Positions 53,627-63,569 of a DNA stretch of 64,000 bases are shown here, piece by piece; position 1 is the first letter of the stretch; each line of letters starts with the position of its first letter. The stretch lies in the NCBI RefSeq assembly GCF_900105145.1, contig NZ_LT629752.1:3849501-3913500 (forward strand). Direction: 5' to 3'. The DNA is from Polaribacter sp. KT25b (GTDB lineage Bacteria; Bacteroidota; Bacteroidia; Flavobacteriales; Flavobacteriaceae). The translations under genes were made by a program, and so were the position numbers. Under the pieces are notes generated by a model, which made no database searches, had not been told where the DNA came from, and saw only the letters and a program-made list of their open reading frames with translations.

Positions 53627-55255
53627 TTACCAGAATAAGCAATAAAGTACAATAAGTAAAATACAAATTACAATAGAACCAATATTAAATAAAGGCGTTG
53701 TTTTAAACAAATCTTTTGTAATTTCAATTCCCTTCGGATCGTCTTTACCATTATTTTGTAAATGACTTAATACCATGATTATAAGCATTGTTAAAAGAGT
53801 TGTTATTCCCATTTGATGCATCCAAGGTTCTAAACCAGCAATCGGAATAAATTTTAAAGCCAATGCAATAGGGAAAGATAAAATAGCCCCCCAAATTGCA
53901 GCGTTATTTGTAGTTTTTTTCCAGAATAAACCTAGTAAAAATATAGCTAAAATACCCGGACTTAACATTCCTGTAAACTCTTGTATGTATTGAAAAACTT
54001 GATCCAATCCATTTAACATTGGCGCGATAATAACTGCAATTATCAAAGCAATTGCACCAGAAATTCTACCCACATTTACAGTTGTTTTATCAGTAGCATT
54101 TTTGTTGATGTATTGCTTGTAAATATCCATCGTAAAAATAGTAGAAGTAGAGTTTAACATCGAAGCTAAAGAAGAAACAATTGCAGCTGCTAAAGCAGCA
54201 AAAGCAACACCTTTAAGACCAGTAGGTAAAAACTGTAATAACCAAGGATAGGCTTTATCAGCTTGCTCTGTAGAAGGAACATTTAACATTCCCGCTTCTC
54301 CTAAATTAGCCATAATTGATGGGTCATTTACCATTACATATGCCGCAATACCTGGCACAACTACAATTAAAGGAATAATTAACTTTAAAAAAGCCGCTAA
54401 TAAAATACCTTTTTGAGATTCTTTTAAAGATTTAGCCGCTAAAGTTCTTTGTATAATATATTGGTTGAAACCCCAATAATATAAGTTGGCCACCCATAAA
54501 CCACCAACTAAAACCCAGATTCCAGGTAAGTTTATATAATTGTCATTAGATTTTTCAAGAATCATATGGAATTTTTCTGGAGCAGCTTCCCAAATTTTAG
54601 AAAACCCAGCTAACATTCCTTCTCCGCCAGAAACTGTATTTAAAGCTAAATAAGTGGTTATTAAGCCACCTAAAACTAAGAATACTACTTGTATAACATC
54701 TGTCCAAGCAACTGCAGATAAACCTCCATATAGAGAGTAGGCAGCAGCAAAAAGAGCAAGGCCAATAATTGCATATAACATATCTACCCCCATAATAGTT
54801 TCTATCGCTAATCCGCCTAAAAACAGTACAGAAGTAAGGTTTACAAAAACATAAAGAGATAACCAGAAAACAGCTAAAATGGTTTTAAGGTTTGTAGAAA
54901 AACGTTTTTCAACAAATTCAGGAATTGTGTATAATCCTTTTTCAATAAAAATAGGTAAGAAATATTTACCAACAATAATTAAAGTTAAAGCAGCCATCCA
55001 TTCATAAGAAGCAATTGCAATACCAAGAGCAAAACCAGAACCAGACATTCCAATAAATTGTTCTGCAGAAATATTAGCTGCAATTAGTGATGTACCAATA
55101 GCCCACCAAGGCAAAGATTTACTTGCTAAAAAGTAATCTTCTGCATTTTTTTGATGTCCCTTTTTATCACGAGAAACCCATAGTCCTACACCTAAAATTA
55201 AAATGGCATATCCAACGAAGACGACATAGTCCCACATTTCAAATCCTGCTTTCAT
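53627..55255 (-). CDS. Sodium/solute symporter (SSS family, SGLT-like)
   Basis: 542 residues, about fourteen membrane helices. The N-terminal YFLASKSLPWWAIGTSLIAANISAEQFIG, quoted in part as LASKSLPWWAIGTSLIAAN, is the SSS signature. AAYSLYGGLSAVAWTDVIQ and ASMLNSTSTIFTMDIYKQY match sugar-type members such as vSGLT, whose second Na-site Ser/Thr residues are present. It probably imports a monosaccharide with sodium. Its neighbours suggest a sugar from the polysaccharide locus on the right. Confidence 0.88.
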   Translation of the reverse strand: MKAGFEMWDYVVFVGYAILILGVGLWVSRDKKGHQKNAEDYFLASKSLPWWAIGTSLIAANISAEQFIGMSGSGFALGIAIASYEWMAALTLIIVGKYFLPIFIEKGLYTIPEFVEKRFSTNLKTILAVFWLSLYVFVNLTSVLFLGGLAIETIMGVDMLYAIIGLALFAAAYSLYGGLSAVAWTDVIQVVFLVLGGLITTYLALNTVSGGEGMLAGFSKIWEAAPEKFHMILEKSNDNYINLPGIWVLVGGLWVANLYYWGFNQYIIQRTLAAKSLKESQKGILLAAFLKLIIPLIVVVPGIAAYVMVNDPSIMANLGEAGMLNVPSTEQADKAYPWLLQFLPTGLKGVAFAALAAAIVSSLASMLNSTSTIFTMDIYKQYINKNATDKTTVNVGRISGAIALIIAVIIAPMLNGLDQVFQYIQEFTGMLSPGILAIFLLGLFWKKTTNNAAIWGAILSFPIALALKFIPIAGLEPWMHQMGITTLLTMLIIMVLSHLQNNGKDDPKGIEITKDLFKTTPLFNIGSIVICILLIVLYCLFW

Positions 55256-55351
55256 AATTGTTGTTTTTGTTTTTTTTAATTGATTTAATAAATGATAAAG
55301 TAACGTAAAGTTTAAAAAATATAATAATTTTTAGAGAGATTTTTTGAAAAA

Positions 55352-55385
55352 AGTATTCCATTTTGAATTTTCAAAATGGAATACT
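55352..55385 (-). terminator. Terminator of the LRR-peptide unit
   Basis: Perfect 15-bp stem AGTATTCCATTTTGA/TCAAAATGGAATACT with loop ATTT. On the minus strand a run of T follows. It lies ~60 bp past the 60-residue gene. Confidence 0.9.
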
Positions 55386-55447
55386 AAAAACGATGTTGAT
55401 TCTTAATAACTTAATAAAGTTAAGGGGGGAGTTTATAGTTTTATTTT

Positions 55448-55630
55448 TTAGAATCCAGTTCCTGGAGATTCTATAGGAGAAGAGGCTTGCGCTTTATGAG
55501 GGCTAAGAATTAAATAAGTTCCTAAAGCTGTTAAAGCAGCATATTTACCGTAATTTCCTATTTTCTTTAAAGCATCTTTACGAGTAATATCTTGAGTTGT
55601 GCCTTGTGTGTTTTCTATATGTTTTTTCAT
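55448..55630 (-). CDS. 60-residue exported peptide, unknown function
   Basis: Sixty residues starting MKKHIENTQGTTQDITRKDA. A charged N-terminal part is followed by one hydrophobic stretch (~27-43, YAALTALGTYLILSP) and a possible AxA cleavage site in HKAQASS. The mature product would be only ~11 residues, SSPIESPGTGF. It starts 29 bp after the leucine-rich T9SS gene and shares its terminator. Small proteins with such a leader and a Gly/Pro-rich tail occur in other Flavobacteriaceae as hypotheticals. A structural, signalling or modified peptide are all possible. Confidence 0.65.
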   Translation of the reverse strand: MKKHIENTQGTTQDITRKDALKKIGNYGKYAALTALGTYLILSPHKAQASSPIESPGTGF

Positions 55631-55659
55631 AATATCTTGTCTTTATAAGTTATTGTTAA

Positions 55660-58050
55660 TTATTCTAAAATTATTTTCTTATTTAATTTACCTGTTTCAG
55701 TTTCTAACTGAACAATGTAAAGCCCTGTAGCTAATTTTGATAAAGAAATATCTTTTACTCCGTTAGATTCAAAAGATGTGTTTATCATTTGTTTTCCTAG
55801 AACATTAAATAATTTAACACTTGCTTTTCCTTGCGATAAACCTGCAATTCTTAATGTAGCATTGTTCATCTTATAAATACTTACACTTTCTAAAGTTGAA
55901 GTAGTATCAACACTTAAACTTGATTTTGCAGAGGTGTGTATATAGAATCTTCCAACACCATTTAAAGCTTCTGATAAAGTTATTTTATAATTACTTTCAT
56001 TTAAGTTTGTAAAGATGTTTTTTGCTCTATCTTCGATAAAAATGTTAAGATTTTCTGGTAAGTTTATATTTTCAGTAGAAAAAGTAATTTGTTTACCTGC
56101 TTCTGAAATTAAACCAACAGGAACTACAACACTCTCTATACTTGCACTTGGTAAAGACTGTGTTTGATAATTTTTACCAGTATTATTATCTAATAATTGT
56201 GTAAAAACATCCATTTTATTTGAAATTCCATTAAATCTTTCTCCGTCCCAACCTTTATCAAATCCTGTTGTAGCAGCTTCTGTAAAGTATATTTTAGCAA
56301 ATCTTTGAGTATCTTCACTATTTATAAGTAGTTTTATTTCTGATAAAGTTTTAGCTTTTTGAAAAGTACCTGTAGAAGTATTTTGGATAGCTTCTGTAAA
56401 ATCTACATCTGTTCCACTGGTTGCTTTTACAAAAAATCCTTGTGCAGGAGCAAGTATTTTATCATCTCCCGTAACATGAGTTTCATAATTACCTGTAGCT
56501 TGGTTATATAACCATATTTCACCAGAAAGATTTGTGTTAGCAGTTAAAAAGTCACCACTATTTATATTTGTTAAATAAGGGTTTCCTAATAAATTATATC
56601 CATCATCATCAAGAGAAACAGGTATATTATTAACATCACCAGAATTTAATGCGCTTCCAGTAAAAGAAATACTTCCTGCGCCAGTTGCATTTGCTCTTTT
56701 TACAGAATATCCTACACCTGGTGTAAATTGTAAATCTTCACCGTCTTGCATATAATCCCAAGTATTTCCGTTTGTAGTATACGTTGCTATTGCATTATTT
56801 GTTGTAATTGTACCTGCAGCATCAATACTATTAGCTGATACATAAGCATCATTAAACATTTCATTATTTACAGGAGAAGATACTAAAAACCAGTCATCAT
56901 CAACACTTAAGTTTCTACTGTATGTAATGTCTGTAGCTGTTTTAGATAACGTTCCTTCAACAATAGAGAAATCTGTCCATACATCAGCCGCGTCATAAGC
57001 AGAAGCAGCTCCTTCAGGTACTATTATAGTGCTTAAAGCTGTTCCATTAAACATATCAGATCTTCCAGAAATACCTACTGGTGTTGCAGATGTAAAAGCA
57101 ATATGCTTTAAAGATGCTGCATTAGCAAAATGATTAGAAGGCCCAGACCCAAAAGTAGTAAATGATGCGGGAAATATTATAGATTCTAATCCAGTACTAT
57201 TAAAAGAACCTGTATTTGCAGTTATTAATGAGGGTAAGTTTAGATATTTAAGAGAAGAACATTTATAAAAACTAAGGTTACCAGTTTGTGTTAAAGCAGG
57301 TAAATCTAGAGAAACTAATGAAGAACAATCTACGAACATTTGAGTTCCTGTAGTTTCTAAAAGAGGTAAGTTTATGGTTGTTAAAGCATTACAATTTTGA
57401 AAACCATATTGTAGTCCAGTTATAGCTTTAGGCATATCTATAGTTGTTAAAGATGTACAATTTCTAAACATTTTGTTACCAACCGCTAATGCAACAGGTA
57501 AATTTACAGTTGTTAACGACGTACAGTTAAGAAACATGCTAGTACCACCTCCTGATGATACCAAAGTATTTGCAGAAAAAGTAGTTAAATTAGTACAACC
57601 GCTAAAAATTTGATTTCCAATTGATGTAACACCGTCAAAATTAGCAGAAGTTAATGCTGTACAGTTTAAAAAAGCACTATTACCTATTTTTTTTGTAACA
57701 ATAGCGGAAACATCTACAGTTGTAAGACCAGTATTCCTAAAAGCCTGTAACTGAATTTCAGTATCTCCTTGAACTACTAGAGAAGTAATGCCAGCTTCGT
57801 CATTATAAGCAGCACTTTTTATTACAGTAATGGTATAACTATATGAACCATCACTAATATGAGTTGGTACTACAATCGCACCAGTTAATGTACCTGGAGT
57901 AACTGCATCATGGACAGATACTGTTGTATTATCAGCATTTACTTCATAAATCATATCTCCAACAGTAAATTGGGTGCCAGAAGCTTGTTGAGCGTTAGTT
58001 ATTGCTATTGTTAGCAACATCACAATTAATAATAGTATTCGTTTTTTCAT
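55660..58050 (-). CDS. BspA-like leucine-rich-repeat protein with T9SS sorting domain
   Basis: 796 residues. Signal peptide ending ITNAQ. BspA-type LRRs span ~65-365 with units such as GNSAFLNCTALTSANF and MFRNCTSLTTIDMP. A beta-rich region follows (~375-700). The C-terminal ~75 residues are a T9SS type A sorting domain (VKLFNVLGKQMI, LATGLYIVQLETETG). It is secreted or surface-attached and probably mediates adhesion or binding. An exact TAnnTTTG element (TACTTTTG, 58082-58089, minus) precedes it by 32 bp. Confidence 0.9.
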   Translation of the reverse strand: MKKRILLLIVMLLTIAITNAQQASGTQFTVGDMIYEVNADNTTVSVHDAVTPGTLTGAIVVPTHISDGSYSYTITVIKSAAYNDEAGITSLVVQGDTEIQLQAFRNTGLTTVDVSAIVTKKIGNSAFLNCTALTSANFDGVTSIGNQIFSGCTNLTTFSANTLVSSGGGTSMFLNCTSLTTVNLPVALAVGNKMFRNCTSLTTIDMPKAITGLQYGFQNCNALTTINLPLLETTGTQMFVDCSSLVSLDLPALTQTGNLSFYKCSSLKYLNLPSLITANTGSFNSTGLESIIFPASFTTFGSGPSNHFANAASLKHIAFTSATPVGISGRSDMFNGTALSTIIVPEGAASAYDAADVWTDFSIVEGTLSKTATDITYSRNLSVDDDWFLVSSPVNNEMFNDAYVSANSIDAAGTITTNNAIATYTTNGNTWDYMQDGEDLQFTPGVGYSVKRANATGAGSISFTGSALNSGDVNNIPVSLDDDGYNLLGNPYLTNINSGDFLTANTNLSGEIWLYNQATGNYETHVTGDDKILAPAQGFFVKATSGTDVDFTEAIQNTSTGTFQKAKTLSEIKLLINSEDTQRFAKIYFTEAATTGFDKGWDGERFNGISNKMDVFTQLLDNNTGKNYQTQSLPSASIESVVVPVGLISEAGKQITFSTENINLPENLNIFIEDRAKNIFTNLNESNYKITLSEALNGVGRFYIHTSAKSSLSVDTTSTLESVSIYKMNNATLRIAGLSQGKASVKLFNVLGKQMINTSFESNGVKDISLSKLATGLYIVQLETETGKLNKKIILE

Positions 58051-58081
58051 TTTTTTAAATTTTAATTAATTTTAGTTTGTT

Positions 58082-58089
58082 CAAAAGTA
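58082..58089 (-). promoter_or_regulatory. -7 promoter element of the LRR/T9SS gene
   Basis: TACTTTTG on the minus strand, an exact TAnnTTTG, 32 bp before the ATG. Confidence 0.6.
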
Positions 58090-58323
58090 AAAGAAATGTT
58101 AAAATTTTATTTATCATAAACGGGGTAATAATGTTTCATTATGAGCTATATATGGGTGTTTTAATGTAAATAATGAGATTTTGATGTTTTTTTTGGTATT
58201 GTCACTTGTCAATTTTTTTAAGGAAATAAAAGCATTTTTTATAATTATTGTAGTTTATAATTATCTTTTTTATATTTATTACTGAAAGGACTAGTTTTAT
58301 ACAATCTTCTAAATCTTATGTAA

Positions 58324-58362
58324 AATTAGGGGTAAGAAAATATAATTTTCTTACCCCTAATT
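58324..58362. terminator. Strong intrinsic terminator-like hairpin
   Basis: AATTAGGGGTAAGAAAA pairs perfectly with TTTTCTTACCCCTAATT over a 5-nt loop. It lies 525 bp past the hybrid-sensor stop, directly at the end of the decayed frame, so it was probably the terminator of that lost gene. Confidence 0.8.
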
Positions 58363-58599
58363 AAATTTAAAATAATAATTTAGATATTCTTTAACTATTT
58401 TTAATGTGTTAATAACTAAGTCATTTGCGTCTTTACCTTTTAATAACTAGACGCTAGATTTTAAAGTACTCATATCAACAGCATTTATTACCTTTTAAGA
58501 AAGAATTTTAGCTTCTAATATATTTTAGATTTCTACAGAAGAAACAGTATTTGTAGAAAAGTATAAAAAATCTTTTACTGCGTTATGGAATGTTTTAAA
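58357..58599 (-). pseudogene. Remnant of a coding sequence, family not recognised
   Basis: One minus-strand frame reads KTFHNAVKDFLYFSTNTVSS, a stop, NILEAKILS, a stop, VINAVDMSTLKSSV, a stop, then LLKGKDANDLVINTLKIVKE and YLNYYFKFN to a final TAG inside the hairpin. It reads like amphipathic protein broken by three in-frame stops, two of which (TAA) replace likely Glu or Lys/Gln codons by single changes. Judged by amino-acid texture only; chance is not excluded. Confidence 0.35.
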
Positions 58600-58886
58600 T
58601 ATTTCTTTAGATAATTAGTTCACTATTAAAGTACCACATTAAAAAATGTTACTATATCAGCATCTATAATAGTTTTTTATAAATTTGAATATAGTTTATT
58701 TTAGAAATTGTTACAACTATATATTTAGTGCATCTCGTTTTAGTGTCTAATTTTTTATTTGACACAAATTACACGAATTTTCATAAATCTGTATTTTCCC
58801 ACTTTAATGATTACTTTTTTTTTATGAAGCAAATTTTTAGTTTGCTGTTAAAATCTATGAACTTTTAGTTTATAGCGGTTTATTTT

Positions 58887-61800
58887 TTACTTATCATCCA
58901 TGTACGAATTGTTGCTATTCTCAATAGAATCTTTATGTTGTTTTGTATATTCTGTAGGACTTATACCGTATTCTTTATTAAAGCACTTACTAAAATATTT
59001 TTGATTATTAAAACCTGTTAAATATGCAACTTCAGAGATGTACATACTATTTTTTTTAAGAAGTTGCTCTGCACGTTTTAGGCGTATTTTTTTTATAAAA
59101 TTAACGGGTGTTTCATTTACAATTACTTTTAGTTTTCTATATAGATTTGCTCTACTCATTCCTACTTCCGATGCTAAATATTCAACACTAAAAAGATGAT
59201 CGCTCATTGAGCTTTCTACAATACTTACTAACTTTTTAATAAATTTTTCATCATTAGATTCTATTTCAATTTCAGAAGGTGCAGCCGTAATTACTTTACT
59301 ATATTCATTTCTAAGTTGTTTTCTTGAAACTAAAGTGTTTTTTACTTTCCATTTTACAAATTCCATACTAAATGGTTTCTCAATATAATCATCTGCACCT
59401 AAAGCAAGGCATTCAATTCTTGTTTCTTGAGAGTTTTTAGCTGTTAACATAAAAATAGGAATGTTTTTAATCTTAGAATTTCTTTTCATTCGTTTTAGCA
59501 TAGAAATACCATCTTCTATAGGCATCATTATATCGCTTATAACAAGTTTAGGTTTCTCGCGAACCATAATATCGTAGCCTTCTTTTCCGTCTGATGCCTC
59601 TAAAATATTAAACAGATCTATTAACTCTTCTTTTATCATTAATCTTAATTCAGAATTATCATCAACAATTAATACTTTGGGTTTTGTGTTCTCTGTTGAG
59701 CTAACTTTTTCATCAAATTCTGTTGAAACTTCTTCAATAATTTGAAATTCTGAATTTTTAATAAAGTTTTTTAAAAGCGGTGTACTTGTTTTTAGAATTT
59801 CATTTTTGTTATACATTTTTTTACTTATTGGTAAGTAAAAAGTAAATTCTGTAAATTTATTTTCTTCACTTTCGGCAAGTATAAGTCCATGGTGTCTTTC
59901 CAATAGTTTTTGAACCAATTCCATACCAATTCCTGTACCCGGAATTTGATTACTATAAGGTTTTGTTGCTTGATAATATCTGTCAAAAATATGTTCTAAA
60001 TCTTTTGGCGGAATACCAACTCCGTTATCCTTTACAATACATTTAATATATTTGCTTTTAGGAAGATTTAAATCTGTAAGTTCTTGAGCATCTTCTTTAA
60101 CTAAATTTGTTATGATGTTTATTTCTCCTCCTTCTTGTGTGTATTTAAATGCATTTGATAGTAAGTTAAATAAAATTTTCTCAAGAATATCTACATCATA
60201 CCATGCTTTAATAACTTCTTCGTTAGATGTTAGTTCGTAGGTTATACCGTAAATTCTAGCAAAATCGTTAAAAGCATTTTTTATGATGCTAATATCTTTT
60301 ATAATATCATTTTTAGAAATATTTAATTTAAACTTACCTTGATCAAATTTTCTGATATCCATAATTTGATTTATAAGCCTGTGCATTCTTAAAGTATTAT
60401 TGTAAATACGTTGAGAAGTAAGTGGACTTAACGTAAATTTCTTTTCTTTTACTACTTTTTCTATTGTTCCTAATATTAATGATAAAGGTGTTCTTAATTC
60501 ATGAGAAATGTCTGTAAAAAAGGTCATTTTCATTTGATTAAGTTCATTGTCTTTTTCTCTGCTAATAGTTTCTTTAACAAGGTTTTGTTTTAAGCGATAC
60601 CATCTTCTAATTAAAATTGTACTTATAAAAAGTAGTATTAAGGCAATAATTATATAAGCCAAAATTGCCAAATTAGATTTCCAAATAGATGGCATTATTT
60701 TAAAGGATAATTCTGTTGGTATTTCGTTCCAAACTCCATCACTATTAGAGCTTTTTACTTTAAAAGTATATTTACCAGAGGAAAGATCATTATAATTTGC
60801 ATTTCTGTTAGAAGCATTGGTGTAAATCCAATAATTATTTAAACCCTCTAACATGTATGCAAATTCATTTTTATTTGGGGTAGTAAGGTCTAATGAAGAG
60901 AAATTTACTACAATATTGTTTTGATTATAAGGTAAAACAATAGGTTTTTCTGAATTTACATTTATAAGATTCGTTGCATTTAATTCTGAATCAGTTTCAT
61001 CATTTTCTGTAGCTCCAAGTGTAGCAAAACTTGTAATTACGGTTGATGGCAATATACTTTTTTGAGAAAAATTATCGCAGTGAACTGTATAAAAACCATC
61101 GGAACAACCAAAATAAAGAGTGTTTTTACTTTTGTTTGATGTACTTGAGTTAAAAAGAAATTGACTCTCTTTTATGCCATCTTCTTCTTTAAAAGGAATA
61201 ATTTTTTCGTCTTCTATATCAAAACGAGCCAATCCATCTTGTGTGCTAAGCCAAATATTGCCTTTATGATCACTTTTTATAGATGACACTGTGTTAGAAG
61301 AAGGTCCATTTAATTTTCTAAAGCTTTTAAAACTATTTGTTTCTTTAATGTATTTGTTAAGTCCTCCACTTCGTGTTCCAATCCATACATTTTTGTTGTT
61401 ATCTTCATGTAAGCTTAAAATAGCATTTGATGTTAATCCGTTTTCTTTTGATGGAATAAAATCCTCTATAGTTTCATTGTTAAGATCTACCTTAAATAAG
61501 CCTTCACCTCTTGTTCCTATCCATAATTTTTGATCTTCGGTTAAAAGAAAAACCGAAGTATGACTTTTAGAGAGTTTTTGAATTATATCTTTTTTAAATT
61601 TTGATATTTCATTTTTTGTATTAATAATGTCAACGCCACCATTCCAGAGGCCAACCCAAATTTCATTTTTATTTATAACAGTAATATCAGTAATTTCATA
61701 GTTAAAAGTTTTTATTTTAGATAACTTAAAACTATTCTTTTTAAAATCGAAAAGTTCAGATTCATAGAGCTTATTTCCAGATGCTAATAAGAGTTTATCC

Positions 61801-63062
61801 TTTTCATAATTTAATGAAACATGTTTAATATTACGGATATTTGCGTGTATTTTGGTTGATATATTAGTTTTAGGATTGTGGGTGTAAAGACCACTATTCA
61901 TACCTATTAAAATATTGCTCGGCGAGAAAAAAACCATACTGTTTGCTATGTCATTTTCTATTTTATTAGGCGCTATAATTTCATTATACTCAAAAATAGA
62001 TGTTCTAATACGGTATTTATTTATTCCTTTTAAGGTACCAATCCAAAGATTGCCATATGTATCAAAAACAATAGAGCTTACATAGTTGCTTTTTAAGTTT
62101 CCGTTTTCTGGTTCTTTAGAAAATTTTACAAACGTGTAGCAATTGTTTTTTCTAATAGCTTTAAATAAACCGTTTGTTGTACCTATCCATAAATCCTCAT
62201 TGTTTAGATTTTTTGCTAATGATGTAAGTGTTGCTTGTGTATCAAGTGTGTTTGTAATGTTTGGATAAGATTCTAGAATTTCTAAGTTAGCATTAGCTTT
62301 ATTATAATTTAGAATAAATAGGCTGTTGCTACTTATGGCAATAAATCTATTATTTCCAAAATTTTTAAAATTAATAATATCATTATTAAAATTGGATTTA
62401 ATAAAAGAATTATCATTATTTAAAATGTATAATCCTTTTGATGTTCCTATCCAATTTCTTCCAAAATCATCTTCAGTAAAAGAGTTAATTTGCCCCTTAA
62501 GTATGGGTTTTTTAAGATTAATAGTAATCTTTTTCTTATCACTTATTTTATTAAAATTTTTTGTTGTGTCAATTTTTGCAAAACCACTACCTTTTAAATC
62601 AATGAATATATTTCCTTTAGAGTCTGAGTATAGTACCTCTGTTGTTGTGTTTTTATTAAAACCTTTAAATTTATTTTCCTTTCTGTTAAAGTGTATTAAA
62701 AAGCTTTCGCTACCAATCCATAAATTTTTATTTTTATCTTCAATAATGGAATTAATACTGTTATTTGGTATAGAGTGTGGATCAAAAACGTCTTGCTGAT
62801 AGGAAACTAAATTATATCCATCATATCTATATAGGCCAGTATTACTTCCGATCCATAAGTATCCTATACTGTCTTCAAATAAAACATTTACTTTTTTATT
62901 AAAAGGATCTCCTTGTATAATTAAATCATTAAAAAAAGTTTCATTCTTTTGAGAGAAACTAGAACTAGAAAAAAATATAAGTACAAAAAGTGTTATTTTT
63001 TTTAATATTTGAATTTTATCTTTATAAATCAATGATGCTGTATTTATTAAGTTATTGTTCAT
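58887..63062 (-). CDS. Hybrid two-component system sensor-regulator (HTCS)
   Basis: 1391 residues. A signal sequence ends near SFSQ. About fourteen two-component-propeller repeats follow (~45-690; YLWIGSNTGLYRYDG, NLWIGTLKGINKYR), then a Y_Y_Y domain (~725-790) and one membrane helix (~795-815, LAILAYIIIALILLFIST). The cytoplasmic part has HisKA (DISHELRTPLSLIL), an ATPase domain (DNGVGIPPKD), a receiver (DDNSELRL, ISDIMMPIED) and an AraC helix-turn-helix (EVAYLTGFNNQKYFSKCFNKE). HTCS proteins sense oligosaccharides in the periplasm and switch on adjacent utilisation genes. The sulfatase on the right is a likely target. Confidence 0.94.
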   Translation of the reverse strand: MNNNLINTASLIYKDKIQILKKITLFVLIFFSSSSFSQKNETFFNDLIIQGDPFNKKVNVLFEDSIGYLWIGSNTGLYRYDGYNLVSYQQDVFDPHSIPNNSINSIIEDKNKNLWIGSESFLIHFNRKENKFKGFNKNTTTEVLYSDSKGNIFIDLKGSGFAKIDTTKNFNKISDKKKITINLKKPILKGQINSFTEDDFGRNWIGTSKGLYILNNDNSFIKSNFNNDIINFKNFGNNRFIAISSNSLFILNYNKANANLEILESYPNITNTLDTQATLTSLAKNLNNEDLWIGTTNGLFKAIRKNNCYTFVKFSKEPENGNLKSNYVSSIVFDTYGNLWIGTLKGINKYRIRTSIFEYNEIIAPNKIENDIANSMVFFSPSNILIGMNSGLYTHNPKTNISTKIHANIRNIKHVSLNYEKDKLLLASGNKLYESELFDFKKNSFKLSKIKTFNYEITDITVINKNEIWVGLWNGGVDIINTKNEISKFKKDIIQKLSKSHTSVFLLTEDQKLWIGTRGEGLFKVDLNNETIEDFIPSKENGLTSNAILSLHEDNNKNVWIGTRSGGLNKYIKETNSFKSFRKLNGPSSNTVSSIKSDHKGNIWLSTQDGLARFDIEDEKIIPFKEEDGIKESQFLFNSSTSNKSKNTLYFGCSDGFYTVHCDNFSQKSILPSTVITSFATLGATENDETDSELNATNLINVNSEKPIVLPYNQNNIVVNFSSLDLTTPNKNEFAYMLEGLNNYWIYTNASNRNANYNDLSSGKYTFKVKSSNSDGVWNEIPTELSFKIMPSIWKSNLAILAYIIIALILLFISTILIRRWYRLKQNLVKETISREKDNELNQMKMTFFTDISHELRTPLSLILGTIEKVVKEKKFTLSPLTSQRIYNNTLRMHRLINQIMDIRKFDQGKFKLNISKNDIIKDISIIKNAFNDFARIYGITYELTSNEEVIKAWYDVDILEKILFNLLSNAFKYTQEGGEINIITNLVKEDAQELTDLNLPKSKYIKCIVKDNGVGIPPKDLEHIFDRYYQATKPYSNQIPGTGIGMELVQKLLERHHGLILAESEENKFTEFTFYLPISKKMYNKNEILKTSTPLLKNFIKNSEFQIIEEVSTEFDEKVSSTENTKPKVLIVDDNSELRLMIKEELIDLFNILEASDGKEGYDIMVREKPKLVISDIMMPIEDGISMLKRMKRNSKIKNIPIFMLTAKNSQETRIECLALGADDYIEKPFSMEFVKWKVKNTLVSRKQLRNEYSKVITAAPSEIEIESNDEKFIKKLVSIVESSMSDHLFSVEYLASEVGMSRANLYRKLKVIVNETPVNFIKKIRLKRAEQLLKKNSMYISEVAYLTGFNNQKYFSKCFNKEYGISPTEYTKQHKDSIENSNNSYMDDK

Positions 63063-63569
63063 AATGTCAAGTGTAAATAGGTCTTTTAATAATCCTATAA
63101 TAGTATCTATTTTATCTCAAAAGTATGCAATTTTATTGGTATAATTATGTTGCATTCTAAGAGTTTTAATGTTGCAGGGTTGTGTTTTTTCTTGGTCTTG
63201 TTAAATTTGTTTAGAATTTTAATAAAAATCATAAGTTACGTAAAGTCTATTTTTTAAAGGGTTTGTTAGTGGTGTAGTTTATTTTATGTACTTAAAATAA
63301 GTGTAATTAATATTTATTTTATGTCAAAAAAATACTAATTCGTAGAAGTAAGTAATTTACTAAAAAAAGAGATTTGAGAGTGATTATGGGATTATTATAC
63401 ATAAAAAATAGGCTTTTAATGTTGCTTTTTGTGATTTTTAGGCTTATTTCATTAAAAGTGCAACATTCATAGGGTGTATTTTGTATTTTTATGTTTTATT
63501 TTAATAATACATTTGAACTTGCGAGTTAATTTCGCTTTGTTAATCAGTATATTATTAAAAATAAAAGAA
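63063..63569. promoter_or_regulatory. Divergent HTCS/sulfatase control region with repeated ATGTTGC motifs
   Basis: 507 bp. An exact TAnnTTTG element faces each gene: TACTTTTG (63118-63125, minus) and TACATTTG (63508-63515, plus). TTTTAATGTTGC occurs twice in direct orientation (63164-63175 and 63414-63425). ATGTTGCA also occurs at ~63148, and GTGCAACATT in inverse orientation at ~63459. These four copies are candidate binding sites of the AraC-type output domain of the HTCS. Confidence 0.5.

Larger units (their letters stand above)
58051..58886. other. Long low-complexity gap with a hairpin and a decayed reading frame
   Basis: 836 bp. Left part: promoter element of the LRR gene (58082-58089). 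Centre: a strong hairpin at 58324-58362. Centre-right: a degraded frame (58357-58599). The segment 58600-58886 is AT-rich with nothing else recognisable. Confidence 0.5.
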
